This document shows, one piece after another, positions 44,974 through 54,155 of a DNA stretch of 55,055 nucleotides. The position numbers and the translations under genes are program-made. The stretch lies in contig JAWKTM010000049.1 in the NCBI GenBank assembly GCA_041399085.1, positions 1 to 55,055 of the forward strand, read 5' to 3'. Each line of letters opens with the position of its first letter. Position 1 is the stretch's first letter. Origin of the DNA: JAWKTM01 sp041399085. Lineage in GTDB: Bacteria; Planctomycetota; Planctomycetia; Pirellulales; Pirellulaceae. Under the pieces are notes generated by a model, which did no database searches, had not been told where the DNA came from, and saw only the letters and a program-made list of their open reading frames with translations.

Positions 44974-45609
44974 TTATTCGTCGTTCTCGTCGGTCACTCG
45001 GCGAGCCGCGTCGCGCAGCCGCCGCATTACTCGGCTGCGAGCGGCGTAGACCGAGCCGATGGATTTGTTGAGCGCCGCGGCCGTTTCTTCGACGCCGCGA
45101 GCTTCGACCGTGGTGAGCCAGAAGGCTTGCCAAGTGGCCGCGTCGACTTGCTGGCGAACCAACCGAGCCGCTTGGCGAAACCGCTCGCGGCGGCACTCCC
45201 ATTCGATCGCCGCGGACGAAGCATCATCGGCGGAAGCCTGCTCGCGCAGCAACTCGACCGCCGTCGTGCCACCGGTCGCTCGATCACGCGGCCCGCGCAT
45301 CAACGCATTTAGGATCGCGTTCTTCGCCACGCGAGCCAGCCAATGTCGAAACTTGCCGCTTCCGTCGCGTGGCTCCCACCGCGGAATCGCCGACGACACG
45401 GCCAGCAGCACTTGCTGAGCCAGATCCTGGGCGTCGGCATGCTGCATCCCGCGCCGCCGGGCCAGCCGATAAACGACCGGCCAGTACAGCGACACGAACT
45501 CGTCCCAAGCCGCGTCGTCCGCACAGCCTCGCACGCGCCGCAGCAAACTTTCCCGAGTCTCCGGCTCCAACGAATCACGCACGCATCCACCCTCCGGGAA
45601 ACTAAACAC
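44974..45609 (-). CDS. ECF RNA polymerase sigma factor, second kinase-linked copy
   Basis: Region 2 is seen in AAWDEFVSLYWPVVYRLARR then HADAQDLAQQVLLAVSSAIP; region 4 in TTVEARGVEETAAALNKSIG then VYAARSRVMRRLRDAARRV. The region 4 helix-turn-helix is typical of ECF factors. Alternative starts are the ATG at 45609 and a GTG at 45582. Situated 29 nt upstream of the second kinase gene, on the same strand. It is distinct from the first ECF, with little similarity outside the conserved regions. Confidence 0.92.
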   Translation of the reverse strand: MFSFPEGGCVRDSLEPETRESLLRRVRGCADDAAWDEFVSLYWPVVYRLARRRGMQHADAQDLAQQVLLAVSSAIPRWEPRDGSGKFRHWLARVAKNAILNALMRGPRDRATGGTTAVELLREQASADDASSAAIEWECRRERFRQAARLVRQQVDAATWQAFWLTTVEARGVEETAAALNKSIGSVYAARSRVMRRLRDAARRVTDENDE

Positions 45610-45897
45610 ACGGGCGTTCGATATTTGACACGCGCGGAGCGATTTTTTTCAAAAGGACATGGATAACGCATATCACTTCCGTGACTTTAATTTCTCGCCG
45701 CCTTCGTCCGAATCCATCTTCCGTCGAGATGTTGAGCAAAGCCGTTACAAATGAACAACCGGAATCCAACACCAAAAAACGGGTGCGGCAGTTGCTGCTG
45801 GCGTGACTTTGCGTCGGTGGGGAAACCCTAGGTCGCCTGCCGGGGCTGAACTATGATGGTTTGGTGAGCCCATTCGTTGTGTTGCGGAGTGCGTGGT
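45610..45897 (+). other. Intergenic region between divergent ECF and der genes
   Basis: About 288 nt carrying the promoters for two divergent units. A run of seven T (45646-45652) and an AT-rich stretch stand out; no consensus promoter is clear. Confidence 0.4.
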
Positions 45898-47292
45898 ATG
45901 GCGGTTCCTCAAGTTGTCATCGTCGGTCGACCGAACGTCGGTAAGTCCAGTTTATTTAACTGGCTGACCGGGCGGCGGTTGGCGATCGTCGACGATACGG
46001 CGGGCGTCACGCGCGACCGGGTGACCCATCTGGTAAACGAACAAAATCGGTTTTTCGAGCTGATCGACACCGGCGGCATGGGAATCGAAGACTCGGATAA
46101 TTTGACGAAGGAAGTCGAGGAGCAGATCGAGACCGCGCTGGAATTGGCCGACGTGGTGCTGTTCGTCGTCGATACGCGCTCGGGAATCATGCCGCTGGAT
46201 CAGGAAGTTGCCAAGCGGCTGCGGTATGTCGACAAGCCGATTATCTGCGTCGCCAACAAGACCGACGCGCCGTCGCTGGATTTGCAGGCCGACGAGTTCT
46301 ATCGGCTCGGACGCGGCAAGCTGGTGCGAGTGAGTGCCGAGCAGAAGCGGAACAAACAAGAGTTGCTGGACATGATTCTGCAACGATTACCGCCGGCCGA
46401 CCAGGACGCCGAAGAAGCGGCTTCGGCCGAACCGACGATGAAGGTGGCGATCGTCGGACGGCGAAACACGGGCAAGAGCACGTTCGTCAATACGCTGGCT
46501 CAAGCGGAACGGATGATCGTGAGCGAAGTGCCCGGCACCACGCGCGACAGTGTCGACGTGCATTTTGAGCTAGACGGCAAGCGTTTCATTGCCATCGACA
46601 CGCCGGGCTTGCGGAAGATGAAAGCCGTGCGGACCGACATCGACTACTACGGCACCCATCGGGCTCAGCGCAGTATCCGCCGAGCCGACGTGGTGCTGTT
46701 GTTCTTCGACGCCACGCAACGGATCAGCAAAGTCGATCGGCAGTTGTGCAAGTACATCGGCGACAACTACAAGCCGTGCGTGTTTGTCGTCAACAAATGG
46801 GACATGCTGGCTGGCCAAATGCCGACCGAAAAATGGGTCAACTACCTACGCGACACGTTTCAAACCATGTGGCACGTCCCGATCGCGTTCATTACCGGGC
46901 AAACGGGCAAGAATGTAAAGGCACTGCTGAATCATGCTCAGATGTTGTTCGGCCAGTCACGCGAACGCGTCGGCACGGGCGAGCTAAACCGGCTGGTACG
47001 CAAGGCGCTTCAGCACCAATCGCCGCCCATCCATCGGCAAAAGCGACCGAAGATTTACTACGCAACGCAGGTCAGCGTCGCGCCGCCCACGATCGTGTTG
47101 ATTTGCAACGACCCCCAGGCGTTCGCGCCCAACTATCGTCGTTATCTACTGGGCGTGTTTCGCGATCAGCTTAGCTTCGGCGAGGTGCCGATCAAGCTGT
47201 ATCTGCATCGCCGCTCCGAGAGCGACAAACGCGACGACGTCGGCGCCAGCGCGGCACACGAAGTAGCTTCGGAACCCAACGATTCCGATTAG
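45898..47292 (+). CDS. der: Ribosome-assembly GTPase Der (EngA)
   Basis: Der has two tandem GTPase domains followed by a KH-like domain and acts in 50S subunit assembly. First G domain: G1 GRPNVGKSS, G3 DTGG, G4 NKTD. Second: G1 GRRNTGKST, G3 DTPG, G4 NKWD. The C-terminal KH-like domain ends GVFRDQLSFGEVPIKLYLHR, followed by about 22 acidic residues. The 464-residue length is normal. In the second G1 the usual Pro-Asn is replaced by Arg-Asn (GRRNTGKS). The ATG at 45898 begins the conserved sequence; the ORF extends to 45877. Confidence 0.97.
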   Translation: MAVPQVVIVGRPNVGKSSLFNWLTGRRLAIVDDTAGVTRDRVTHLVNEQNRFFELIDTGGMGIEDSDNLTKEVEEQIETALELADVVLFVVDTRSGIMPLDQEVAKRLRYVDKPIICVANKTDAPSLDLQADEFYRLGRGKLVRVSAEQKRNKQELLDMILQRLPPADQDAEEAASAEPTMKVAIVGRRNTGKSTFVNTLAQAERMIVSEVPGTTRDSVDVHFELDGKRFIAIDTPGLRKMKAVRTDIDYYGTHRAQRSIRRADVVLLFFDATQRISKVDRQLCKYIGDNYKPCVFVVNKWDMLAGQMPTEKWVNYLRDTFQTMWHVPIAFITGQTGKNVKALLNHAQMLFGQSRERVGTGELNRLVRKALQHQSPPIHRQKRPKIYYATQVSVAPPTIVLICNDPQAFAPNYRRYLLGVFRDQLSFGEVPIKLYLHRRSESDKRDDVGASAAHEVASEPNDSD

Positions 47293-47412
47293 TCGCGGAT
47301 CGCTCCGAAGTCAGACGCTGATTAGCTGAGTCGAGCCCGCTACTGGCCGTCTTGGTAGATCCGTGTATGACGGTGGCAGATTCATTTCGGCCTTGTCGCA
47401 TGACCTGCCAAA

Positions 47413-48561
47413 TTAGCATGCAAGTTGTTTGCGCACGGAGCCATTGCCAAGCAGGTTGGAGTAGATTTTAAAGTCGTTTCGCTCAAAACGAATGCGACCA
47501 GCAACAATAGCTGGGTGAATTCGTTGTTGTTTTGCAAACGTGAGGACTTGATCTACCGTAGGCTTGGCCGCCATGTTGGCGGCCTTCCAGGCATGTTCCG
47601 GTATGAGAGCCTCCCTCGCCATTTCGTCGGCTTCCCTTTCAATCAGGTCATCGCTTGAATTATCCAAGTCATCTACGACTGCCTCGCATTGCCCTGTGTC
47701 AATATGTAAAGCAATATGGGAAAGCTCGTGTAGTAGTACGAACCAGAAATTGTCCAAGCGATCATGTCGCAGAGTTAGGGCTACAATGCGACTGGACTCG
47801 TTCGTCCGAATAGCCGCGCCATCGAGAAATGTCTTTGGTAAGTGCCGTTCGACGATCATGTGGATACCGGACTTGCGAAGAAACTCGGCAGCCAACTTCG
47901 GCCCGTCGTCGAAGTAGCTGAGCTTGACGACTTGATTCAAGAAATCGCTTGTCACGGTTCCCGACTGATACATCGGGAGCGTCTCTTGTGCCGCAATACT
48001 CATCACTCGAATCTGCCAAGCAGTCAAAGCCGCGTCATCCAGCTTGCTTCCGCATCTCACAATCTTTCGATTAAACACGGGATGCTTGGACGGATTGCCG
48101 ACAACCGCGGTAAATCGAGCTAGGACATCTTCGATCTGATCCCTTGCTTCCTGAAGTGAACCAACGATACCTTCCAGCCAGCCTCGTTTGTACATTTCCG
48201 CAATGGGAAACTTCCTCGCCAGCGCAAGAGAGACGCCATCCGTAAACGTGCCGCCGCGTTCTTGCAGCAAGACATCGGCAGGTATCCCTAGCTCATTGAC
48301 CAGCTTGCGAATCATCGTAAGCGAAAGCTCTCGCTTGCCACTCAAGACTTCAGATACCTTCCCTTTGGTGCCGAATATCGGAACTAAGTCCTTTTGCTTC
48401 AGTTGCGACTGTTCCATTCGGAATCGAATCGCTTCAACTGGGTCTGGTAAGTCGATTGGAAACTCTTGCTTTTCATATGTCTCCACCAACAGCAACAATA
48501 GTTCAAGTTCATCCCCTTCAACCGTACCGGGTGTCGCGGAAAATAGCTGCTCGACACGCAC
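47413..48561 (-). CDS. HigA-type XRE antitoxin fused to ImmA/IrrE-like metallopeptidase
   Basis: The N-terminal 100 residues match HigA: ELELLLLLVETYEKQEFPID, PDPVEAIRFRMEQSQLKQKD, then an XRE helix-turn-helix (GTKGKVSEVLSGKRELSLTM). About 100 linker residues lead to an ImmA/IrrE domain with the zinc motif HELSHIALH (about residue 275) and EREADEMA as the third ligand. Fusions of this type combine DNA binding with a protease that may cleave a repressor or the antitoxin. The written GTG start at 48561 is suspect: the natural HigA N-terminus (KVIKTTTEYER) lies upstream in the next frame with one base too many near 48568, and a lost G at about 48604 removes the natural ATG. Confidence 0.85.
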   Translation of the reverse strand: MRVEQLFSATPGTVEGDELELLLLLVETYEKQEFPIDLPDPVEAIRFRMEQSQLKQKDLVPIFGTKGKVSEVLSGKRELSLTMIRKLVNELGIPADVLLQERGGTFTDGVSLALARKFPIAEMYKRGWLEGIVGSLQEARDQIEDVLARFTAVVGNPSKHPVFNRKIVRCGSKLDDAALTAWQIRVMSIAAQETLPMYQSGTVTSDFLNQVVKLSYFDDGPKLAAEFLRKSGIHMIVERHLPKTFLDGAAIRTNESSRIVALTLRHDRLDNFWFVLLHELSHIALHIDTGQCEAVVDDLDNSSDDLIEREADEMAREALIPEHAWKAANMAAKPTVDQVLTFAKQQRIHPAIVAGRIRFERNDFKIYSNLLGNGSVRKQLAC

Positions 48562-48611
48562 TAGCGCGCCGTTCGTACTCGGTGGTCGTCTTAATGACCT
48601 TGGGATGGAAT

Positions 48612-48890
48612 CCTCAGATCGTTTGCGTCGTTTGTCCTCGTCTTTATGTGTGCCGATGAATCGAATGTGGTGGAAAAGCCGTAGTTGATCCAGGCAACCA
48701 ATCGGTACTCGTTACCACAAATATTATGAATACAACGCCGTCAGCAAGTGCTGGCAGCATGCATTCGCTTTCACGTCAGAGGGGCTAGTCCAGTTCGCGG
48801 CATCAGCTTCCCTTCGCGGGCCATAACTGGCCCTGCGAGCGAGGTTGTGCCAAAAAATTGAACCAGTGTCTTGCGGGCGATGATCCTCAT
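48612..48890 (-). pseudogene. HigB-type toxin, disrupted
   Basis: Immediately upstream of the HigA-ImmA gene, successive frames spell a RelE-like HigB ribonuclease: MRIIARKTLVQF at the start (ATG at 48888-48890), ANWTSPSDVKA in the middle, then VVF-NICGNEYRLVAWINYGF, IRFIGTHKDEDK and DANDL near the end. HigB cleaves mRNA on the ribosome. At least five indels break the reading. The 279-nt span equals a toxin of about 92 residues, which is close to normal for HigB. A toxin without a working antitoxin start would be lethal, so either both genes are decayed or the indels are errors. Confidence 0.75.
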
Positions 48891-48902
48891 GTAGTATCGG
48901 CC

Positions 48903-48974
48903 GTTCCCTTCCTGGAGTCAACGTCCAGGTTCCCTTTATGGGAACTATTTCTCCTGAGGTGTTTCCTGGTTCCC
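48903..48974. promoter_or_regulatory. Candidate operator region of the higBA-like locus
   Basis: Just upstream of the higB start lie an inverted repeat CCTGGA-N7-TCCAGG (48911-48929) and GTTCCC-TTTAT-GGGAAC (48929-48945), with further GTTCCC words at 48903 and 48969. Toxin-antitoxin operons are usually self-repressed at such dyads by the HigA helix-turn-helix. A TTGACT/17 nt/GATACT pair also reads on the minus strand but would start within the higB ATG, so I do not rely on it. Confidence 0.45.
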
Positions 48975-49002
48975 AAAGATTCCCCGTCAGGCGTGCTGGC
49001 GG

Positions 49003-50481
49003 CTACTCAATCCCGCGCACCTTGACGACCACGGCGGTCATGTCGTCTTGCTGGCCGGGGATGCTGGAGAAACCGCGGACTTCGCGGAACAGATGGTCTC
49101 GGATTTCGCAGGCCGGAAGGTTGCTGACCGAGCGGACCGTGTTCAGCATGCGGTCGGTGCCGTACTGCTCGCCATTTTCCTTGGCGCACTCCACAATGCC
49201 ATCGGTGTACAGCACTACGATGTCGCCTTCTTCGAGCGCCACCACGTACTCGGCGAAGCGGGCGTCGTCGTCGATATTCAGCGGAATTTCGGCGGGCTTC
49301 AGCAAATAGTGCGTTCCGTCGGTACGCAGCAGATGTGCCAAATGCCCCGCCCCGGCGTAGTGCAACACGCGATCGTTCGCGATGAATTTGGCGAAGAACA
49401 ACGACACCAACCGTTGCTCGCCGCCGTCCGAACAAAGAAACCGATTCACCAACGTCAGGATGCGGCCCAGATCGTCGGTCGTCTGAGCCATCGCCCGCAG
49501 ATAGGCTCGCGTTTGAGCCATCAGCATCGCGGGGCCAAGTCCGTGTCCGCCCACGTCGCACACGGCCACTCCCAAAGCGCCGTCGGGCCAAGGGATGTAA
49601 GTGAAGAAATCGCCGCCGGCTTCATCGGCCGGATACGAGGCTCCGGCAATGTCGAACACGGCGGACTCGGGCGACTTCTTCGGCAACAGACCCTGCTGCA
49701 CTTGCCGCGTCACTTCCAAAGCGATCTTGGCTTGCATCTGATCGGTCACGTCCAATGCCACGCCGATCGTCCCCACCACGCGGCCGTTCTTTTCATGGAA
49801 CGGCTCGACGTGCACGTGATAGTGTCGTTCTCGCCACCGCATATCAAACGTTTGCGAGTTGCCGCCAGCCGCCTTGCGATGCGCCGCGATCACCGTCAAC
49901 TCTGGGTCGTCCGTCGCGAAGTATTGATACAGCGAGCGGCCGACCACCAACTGGGGCAACAAATCCAAGCCGAGCTTGTCCGCGCCCGAAGATGACGTGA
50001 ACACAAGATTGTTGTCCGTCGTCCAAAACACACAAGGCAACTGCTCGGTCAGCAACCGCAGATGCTCCTCGCGCTGCCGCAACGTCTCGCTGGCTCGAAA
50101 CCGTTCGATCGCGTATTGCAGCGCGCGAGCCAGCACTTGTTCATTGTCAGCGCTCTTGACCAGGTAGTCTTGAGCTCCCTTCTGCACGGCGCGAATCGCC
50201 AATTCCTCGTCGTTGATTCCGCTGAGAATGACGATCGGCACATGCGAAGCCCGTTCGTACAGCCGCTCGAATGTTTCCATCCCAAGGCTGTCCGGCAGCG
50301 AGAGATCGAGCAGCACCAGATCGAACACGCCTTGCTCCAGCGTCTCCATCCCCTTCGCGAGACGTTCCGCCCGGACGATTTCAAAATCGGCGTTCTTGGC
50401 ATCCGACAGGACGATCTCGATCAGCCGCGCGTCGACTGGGCTGTCTTCGATCAACAACACTCGGAAAATAGGAACATTCAT
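49003..50481 (-). CDS. Response regulator-PAS-PP2C (SpoIIE-like) Ser phosphatase
   Basis: A 492-residue signalling protein in RsbU style. A receiver domain (about residues 5-125) has the acidic pair IEDSP, the phospho-Asp in DLVLLDLSLPDSLGM and Lys in DYLVKSAD. A PAS domain follows (about 140-255, VFWTTDNNLVFTSSSGADKL). The C-terminal PP2C-type domain (about 275-490) has the metal-binding patterns DEAGGDFFTY, VCDVGGHGLGPAML and the closing GQQDDMTAVVVKV. Such proteins dephosphorylate anti-anti-sigma factors. No partner kinase or STAS protein is encoded nearby. Gene stands alone. Confidence 0.92.
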   Translation of the reverse strand: MNVPIFRVLLIEDSPVDARLIEIVLSDAKNADFEIVRAERLAKGMETLEQGVFDLVLLDLSLPDSLGMETFERLYERASHVPIVILSGINDEELAIRAVQKGAQDYLVKSADNEQVLARALQYAIERFRASETLRQREEHLRLLTEQLPCVFWTTDNNLVFTSSSGADKLGLDLLPQLVVGRSLYQYFATDDPELTVIAAHRKAAGGNSQTFDMRWRERHYHVHVEPFHEKNGRVVGTIGVALDVTDQMQAKIALEVTRQVQQGLLPKKSPESAVFDIAGASYPADEAGGDFFTYIPWPDGALGVAVCDVGGHGLGPAMLMAQTRAYLRAMAQTTDDLGRILTLVNRFLCSDGGEQRLVSLFFAKFIANDRVLHYAGAGHLAHLLRTDGTHYLLKPAEIPLNIDDDARFAEYVVALEEGDIVVLYTDGIVECAKENGEQYGTDRMLNTVRSVSNLPACEIRDHLFREVRGFSSIPGQQDDMTAVVVKVRGIE

Positions 50482-50604
50482 GCGAACACGGGCTGCGAGT
50501 AACGGGCACTGATCGAAGCCAGTTTACCCGTTGATGCGAGCCGCGAGAACCATCACGGAGTGCGTTGCCGAATGTGCCGCACGGTCGATCAGCGTGGCCG
50601 CACG

Positions 50605-52654
50605 TTACCGAGCGGCCTGTGTCAGCCGGAGAAACGTTTCGTAATAGTGAATCGCGATGCCGGCGTAGCTGCGATGCCCTGCGAAGTATTCATCCGCTTC
50701 GCCAATCTGACTAAACATCTCTTCCGGCGAGTCGTCGGCGAAGGTGATCTTCGACATCATCACACTCTCGGCCATAATGCCTGGGAAGGGCCGCACTGGC
50801 GACTCGCCAGACTCCGCGGCGGAAGCGTCCGTCGGTACCCGAACCGGAAACGCTCGAGCCGAACGCCACTCAGGATCGCGGTTCAACCGACTGATGAGAA
50901 AGCTCAGTGGCTTCTCGGCGGACGCGTCGCCTCTCACCTCACTGTTCAAGTCGGTATTACCGACGCTCGCCAATTCGGCGACGCTACGATCCGCGAAGTA
51001 TGGCGCCAATCGAGTGAGCACGCGGGCGGCCTCTTGCCGAGCCGCTTCGTCCGCATTGATCGGTAATTCGATTCCAACGTGCATGTGCCGGCCGTCGTCA
51101 AACAACCGAAGCCGTTGCTGCTTCAGTCGACTCCGCCGCGCTAACGGACCCGCGGGCCCATCCAACGCCGCCATGAATCGATCACGCGGCGGTCCCAACA
51201 GGAACCAAACTTCGGTCGGCTGATAGGCGAAGGTTTCCACGCCCAAAAACAGCTTTGCACCGTTGGCTTCGTCCGCGTACCGCAACAAGTCGCGTCCATG
51301 AGCGATCATCCCGTCGGCGCCGTCCGCCGTGTCGCGATAATTCATCACACCCACATTGTCCAACATGTCGATGCAGTGCCGATCGGCCGCTTGGCGTTTT
51401 CCGTTAAAGGACACAACGCCGATCGGCTCTCTCGATTGGTCATCTTTATATTGCCACCAGAACGGAATATCGACGCCAAACTCCAATTCGGGGTGATGAT
51501 CACATCGGAGTTGGCAGGCCGCATTGAGCTCCAGAAACTCGCTCAGGATTTCCTCGCGACGTTCGGGCTCGTGCCAACCAATCAGTAGATGCGGTTCGTT
51601 GTCGAAATGAACGCCGTCAAATCGAGCCTCCTCCGGTTGCCGTTGGTTGAAAGTAATCACACAATCCACGATCGACAACGGAATCGAGTGGAACTCGCGC
51701 AAAGCCCACTCAGGCAACCCGTCCAAACCATGAACCTTGATGCCGCGCCGGTGTGCCTCGCGCAGTACGGACTGCCATTGCACTTCGTGCCGCAACCGTC
51801 GGGGCGTGGCCGGATTCTCATCATCATGGCCCTCCGTACCGGACTGCCTCGACTCCGGCTGACTCTCATATAACAATTGAATCCACAGTGTGTCGATCCG
51901 GTGTTGATCGCAAAATTCCCAGAGCTGATTGCGCTTGCGCGCGTCGACCAGCAGCGGTTCGGTGTTCAAATCCACATGGCCCGCGGCGGCAGGAGCGTCC
52001 GGGATGATTGAGTTGCAGCATCGGGTTGGCAGGAGCAGATCGTCAATAGATTGATGAAAATGAACATCATCCAGATGATGCACAACTATACTGTCGGCAT
52101 GTTGAAATCGAATGTCACGCCGGCAATTCAGACCAATTCAGTCGCGGGTCAGCAAGGGCACGGTGACTCGCTGCCAATTCGTGGTGCCGCCCGGCAGAGC
52201 ACATCGACATCCCCAACGGAGACGCTGTCCTCTTTCGACAATTTCGATCGGCCAACTTTACGGCGAATCGTTCACCGCCCCGCTCGCCCCGCACCCAAAA
52301 CGACAGATACGAAAATCGCGTTGCGTCGAAGAACCGGGGCTCGCGCGTTACGAAGTCAAACAAATGCAGCCAGTAGCCGCAGAAACCGCGAACCTCGCGG
52401 TTGGCCACCAAACGCAAACCTCTCCCGTCCGTTCCGCGCGCCGCTTCGGGCAAACGCCGCGCCGTGCAGGACGACGGCGCGGCTTGAAACGGATTGCGAT
52501 ATCCGGCCAATGCGTTTTGCACGGGCCTTTCAAAGTCATCGACAGTACACACTTCTCCCGCCGAAACGGCGACGCACGAGAAAAGTGTCGCAAGCACAAC
52601 TAACACAATCGACCATCGGAGACAGTGCATGGGGAACAGCGTGTGAGAAGTCAC
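50605..52654 (-). pseudogene. Secreted carbohydrate-binding-like/TIM-barrel-like protein, frameshifted
   Basis: I do not recognise the family. The 5' part (52654 to about 52190) has a signal peptide (LRWSIVLVVLATLFSCVAVSAG) and a jelly-roll domain typical of carbohydrate binding (FDATRFSYLSFWVRGERGGE). The end of that domain is readable only by changing frame at least twice (EDSVSVGDVDV, LPGGTTNWQRVTVPLLTRD, then HHLDDVHFH). The 3' part, 52083 to 50605, is open for 492 codons and shows alternating strands and helices of a TIM barrel: FDGVHFDNEP, FGVDIPFWW, VGVMNYRDTA, FLGVETFAYQ and FAGIAIHYYE. Glu and Asp at strand ends suit a glycosidase-like active site, but this is inference. Confidence 0.65.
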
Positions 52655-52719
52655 TTGTGAGAAAGAAGGGTGGCAATACGACGATCATAATCGCAATCGA
52701 CAACTCATACGCTTCCACA

Positions 52720-53730
52720 TCATGGCATCTCGAACACCTCGCGGCCTTGAATCGAATTCATCGCTCGCATTACGGTGTCCGTATCGATCGTTTCGGAGAC
52801 GAAACGAACGGAACCGTCCAGCAGCGTGGCGTGACAGCCGCCAGGATGCAGGCTCTTGGGACCGTGTTGGCCATCGCCGCCGTTCCAGCAAGGCATTTTC
52901 ACATTCGGGCGATCCACACAATCTTGCACATCATCCGGTGGGCCCGTTTGATCGTTGATGCCATTGCAGTCCTGGTTGTTGTCGCAACCGGCCACCATCG
53001 TGCCCCGATATAACGCCCAGGCGCCCCGCGGATCATTTGTGTCCGGGCCCGAGCGAATTTCCCAAACGGCGACTGAGTTGGAAAGGCCGTCCAACACATC
53101 CGAGTCGCGGGCGCCTTTCATATGGTGCATCGCCCCTCGCACGTGGCCGGGGACGGCGCTCCACGATCGCTTCTGCAAAGCTTCGGCGGCCAAGTCAATT
53201 TGCAAAGGATCGGTACGGCCGACGTTCGCGCCGTAGCTGGTCCGAGCCCACGATCCGCCGTAACGACTTAGTAGATTGCCCGGCGTGGCATAAGGATCCG
53301 ATGGACAGGTTAATACTTCGATATGATAGCTACGCAACGATTGATTCGTCGCGTCGGAGATCGGTCGATGAGGATTCCACAATGCGTGAACATTTTGCTG
53401 TTCGAGGAACGGCAGCAACATCAGAATCCAGTTCGGACCGTAAAGCTGCGGGTAGGCGGCGCCTTGCTGACCAGCGGCCGCGGGCGTGTAGCTGAATTGG
53501 TTGGGCGGCGCGCCATACCAGATGTGCGCCGGCGGAAACGTCTTGAAGCTATCGTGATACGTTTGCAGCGCCAGCGAAACTTGTTTCAGATTGCTTTTGC
53601 AGGCCGCTCGCCTGGATGCTTCTCGAGCGGCCTGCACGGCCGGCAAAATCATTGCCACCAGCACGCCGATGATCGCGATTACAACTAGCAGTTCCACCAA
53701 AGTGAAGGCATGACGATCGTGGCGTCGCAT
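52720..53730 (-). CDS. DUF1559 protein with prepilin-type N-terminus
   Basis: A planctomycete-specific family. A short basic leader ends in a type IV pilin-like helix (FTLVELLVVIAIIGVLVAMI), followed by AVQAAREASRR and a large beta-rich domain. The C-terminal HPGGCHATLLDGSVRFV is the family's H-x9-DG motif. Start: GGAG lies 9 nt before the ATG at 53730 and directly beside the ATG at 53739, so 53730 is preferred. Members are present in dozens of copies per genome; their function is unknown but the pseudopilin signal points to export through a type II secretion/type IV pilus-like machine. Confidence 0.92.
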   Translation of the reverse strand: MRRHDRHAFTLVELLVVIAIIGVLVAMILPAVQAAREASRRAACKSNLKQVSLALQTYHDSFKTFPPAHIWYGAPPNQFSYTPAAAGQQGAAYPQLYGPNWILMLLPFLEQQNVHALWNPHRPISDATNQSLRSYHIEVLTCPSDPYATPGNLLSRYGGSWARTSYGANVGRTDPLQIDLAAEALQKRSWSAVPGHVRGAMHHMKGARDSDVLDGLSNSVAVWEIRSGPDTNDPRGAWALYRGTMVAGCDNNQDCNGINDQTGPPDDVQDCVDRPNVKMPCWNGGDGQHGPKSLHPGGCHATLLDGSVRFVSETIDTDTVMRAMNSIQGREVFEMP

Positions 53731-53739
53731 GATGCCCAT

Positions 53740-54155
53740 CTCCGTTTCTTGATGATGCGAATTGCCCCCTTTCTAAGTCAGTTGCAGCCTCATGGCCGCG
53801 AGCGTTCATTCCTGCCCAATGGAACGTTCCACGACTGGATATCGAGCGGCGAACCATGTCGTCTGCAAAGAATGCGAACGCGACCCTAGACTGCCCGGCA
53901 ATGGACACGACCGCTTTGCTCGTCGTTTCAATTGAAGGCGTTAAAAGTGCGCAAACGGTTGTTTCGCGTCCAATCGGCAAAGAGCACGCCTCATGATTTA
54001 AGCGGCATGGCAGCACCGCGCGAACTTTGCCGATGCGAGCGGCAACGACGATTATTCCGGCGCGCAAAACACAGCCCGACCCAAAGATGGGCCGGGCTAC
54101 GTTGGTTTTGCGAAAACGTTTTCGATTGGTTGAGCGAACTCAGCGAACCGTGCGA
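53740..54155 (-). other. Intergenic region between the DUF1559 and caspase-like genes
   Basis: About 416 nt. It holds the DUF1559 promoter and a hairpin at 54073-54098; no gene is visible. Confidence 0.5.
54073..54098 (-). terminator. Probable terminator of the caspase-like gene
   Basis: AGCCCGACCCA pairs with TGGGCCGGGCT around an AAGA loop with one mismatch; on the minus strand the next bases are TGTGTTTTG, a weak U tract. Confidence 0.55.

Noticed and set aside
48888..48919. TTGACT-N17-GATACT promoter for higB on the minus strand
   Set aside because: It would place the transcription start after the ATG, so the fit is probably accidental.
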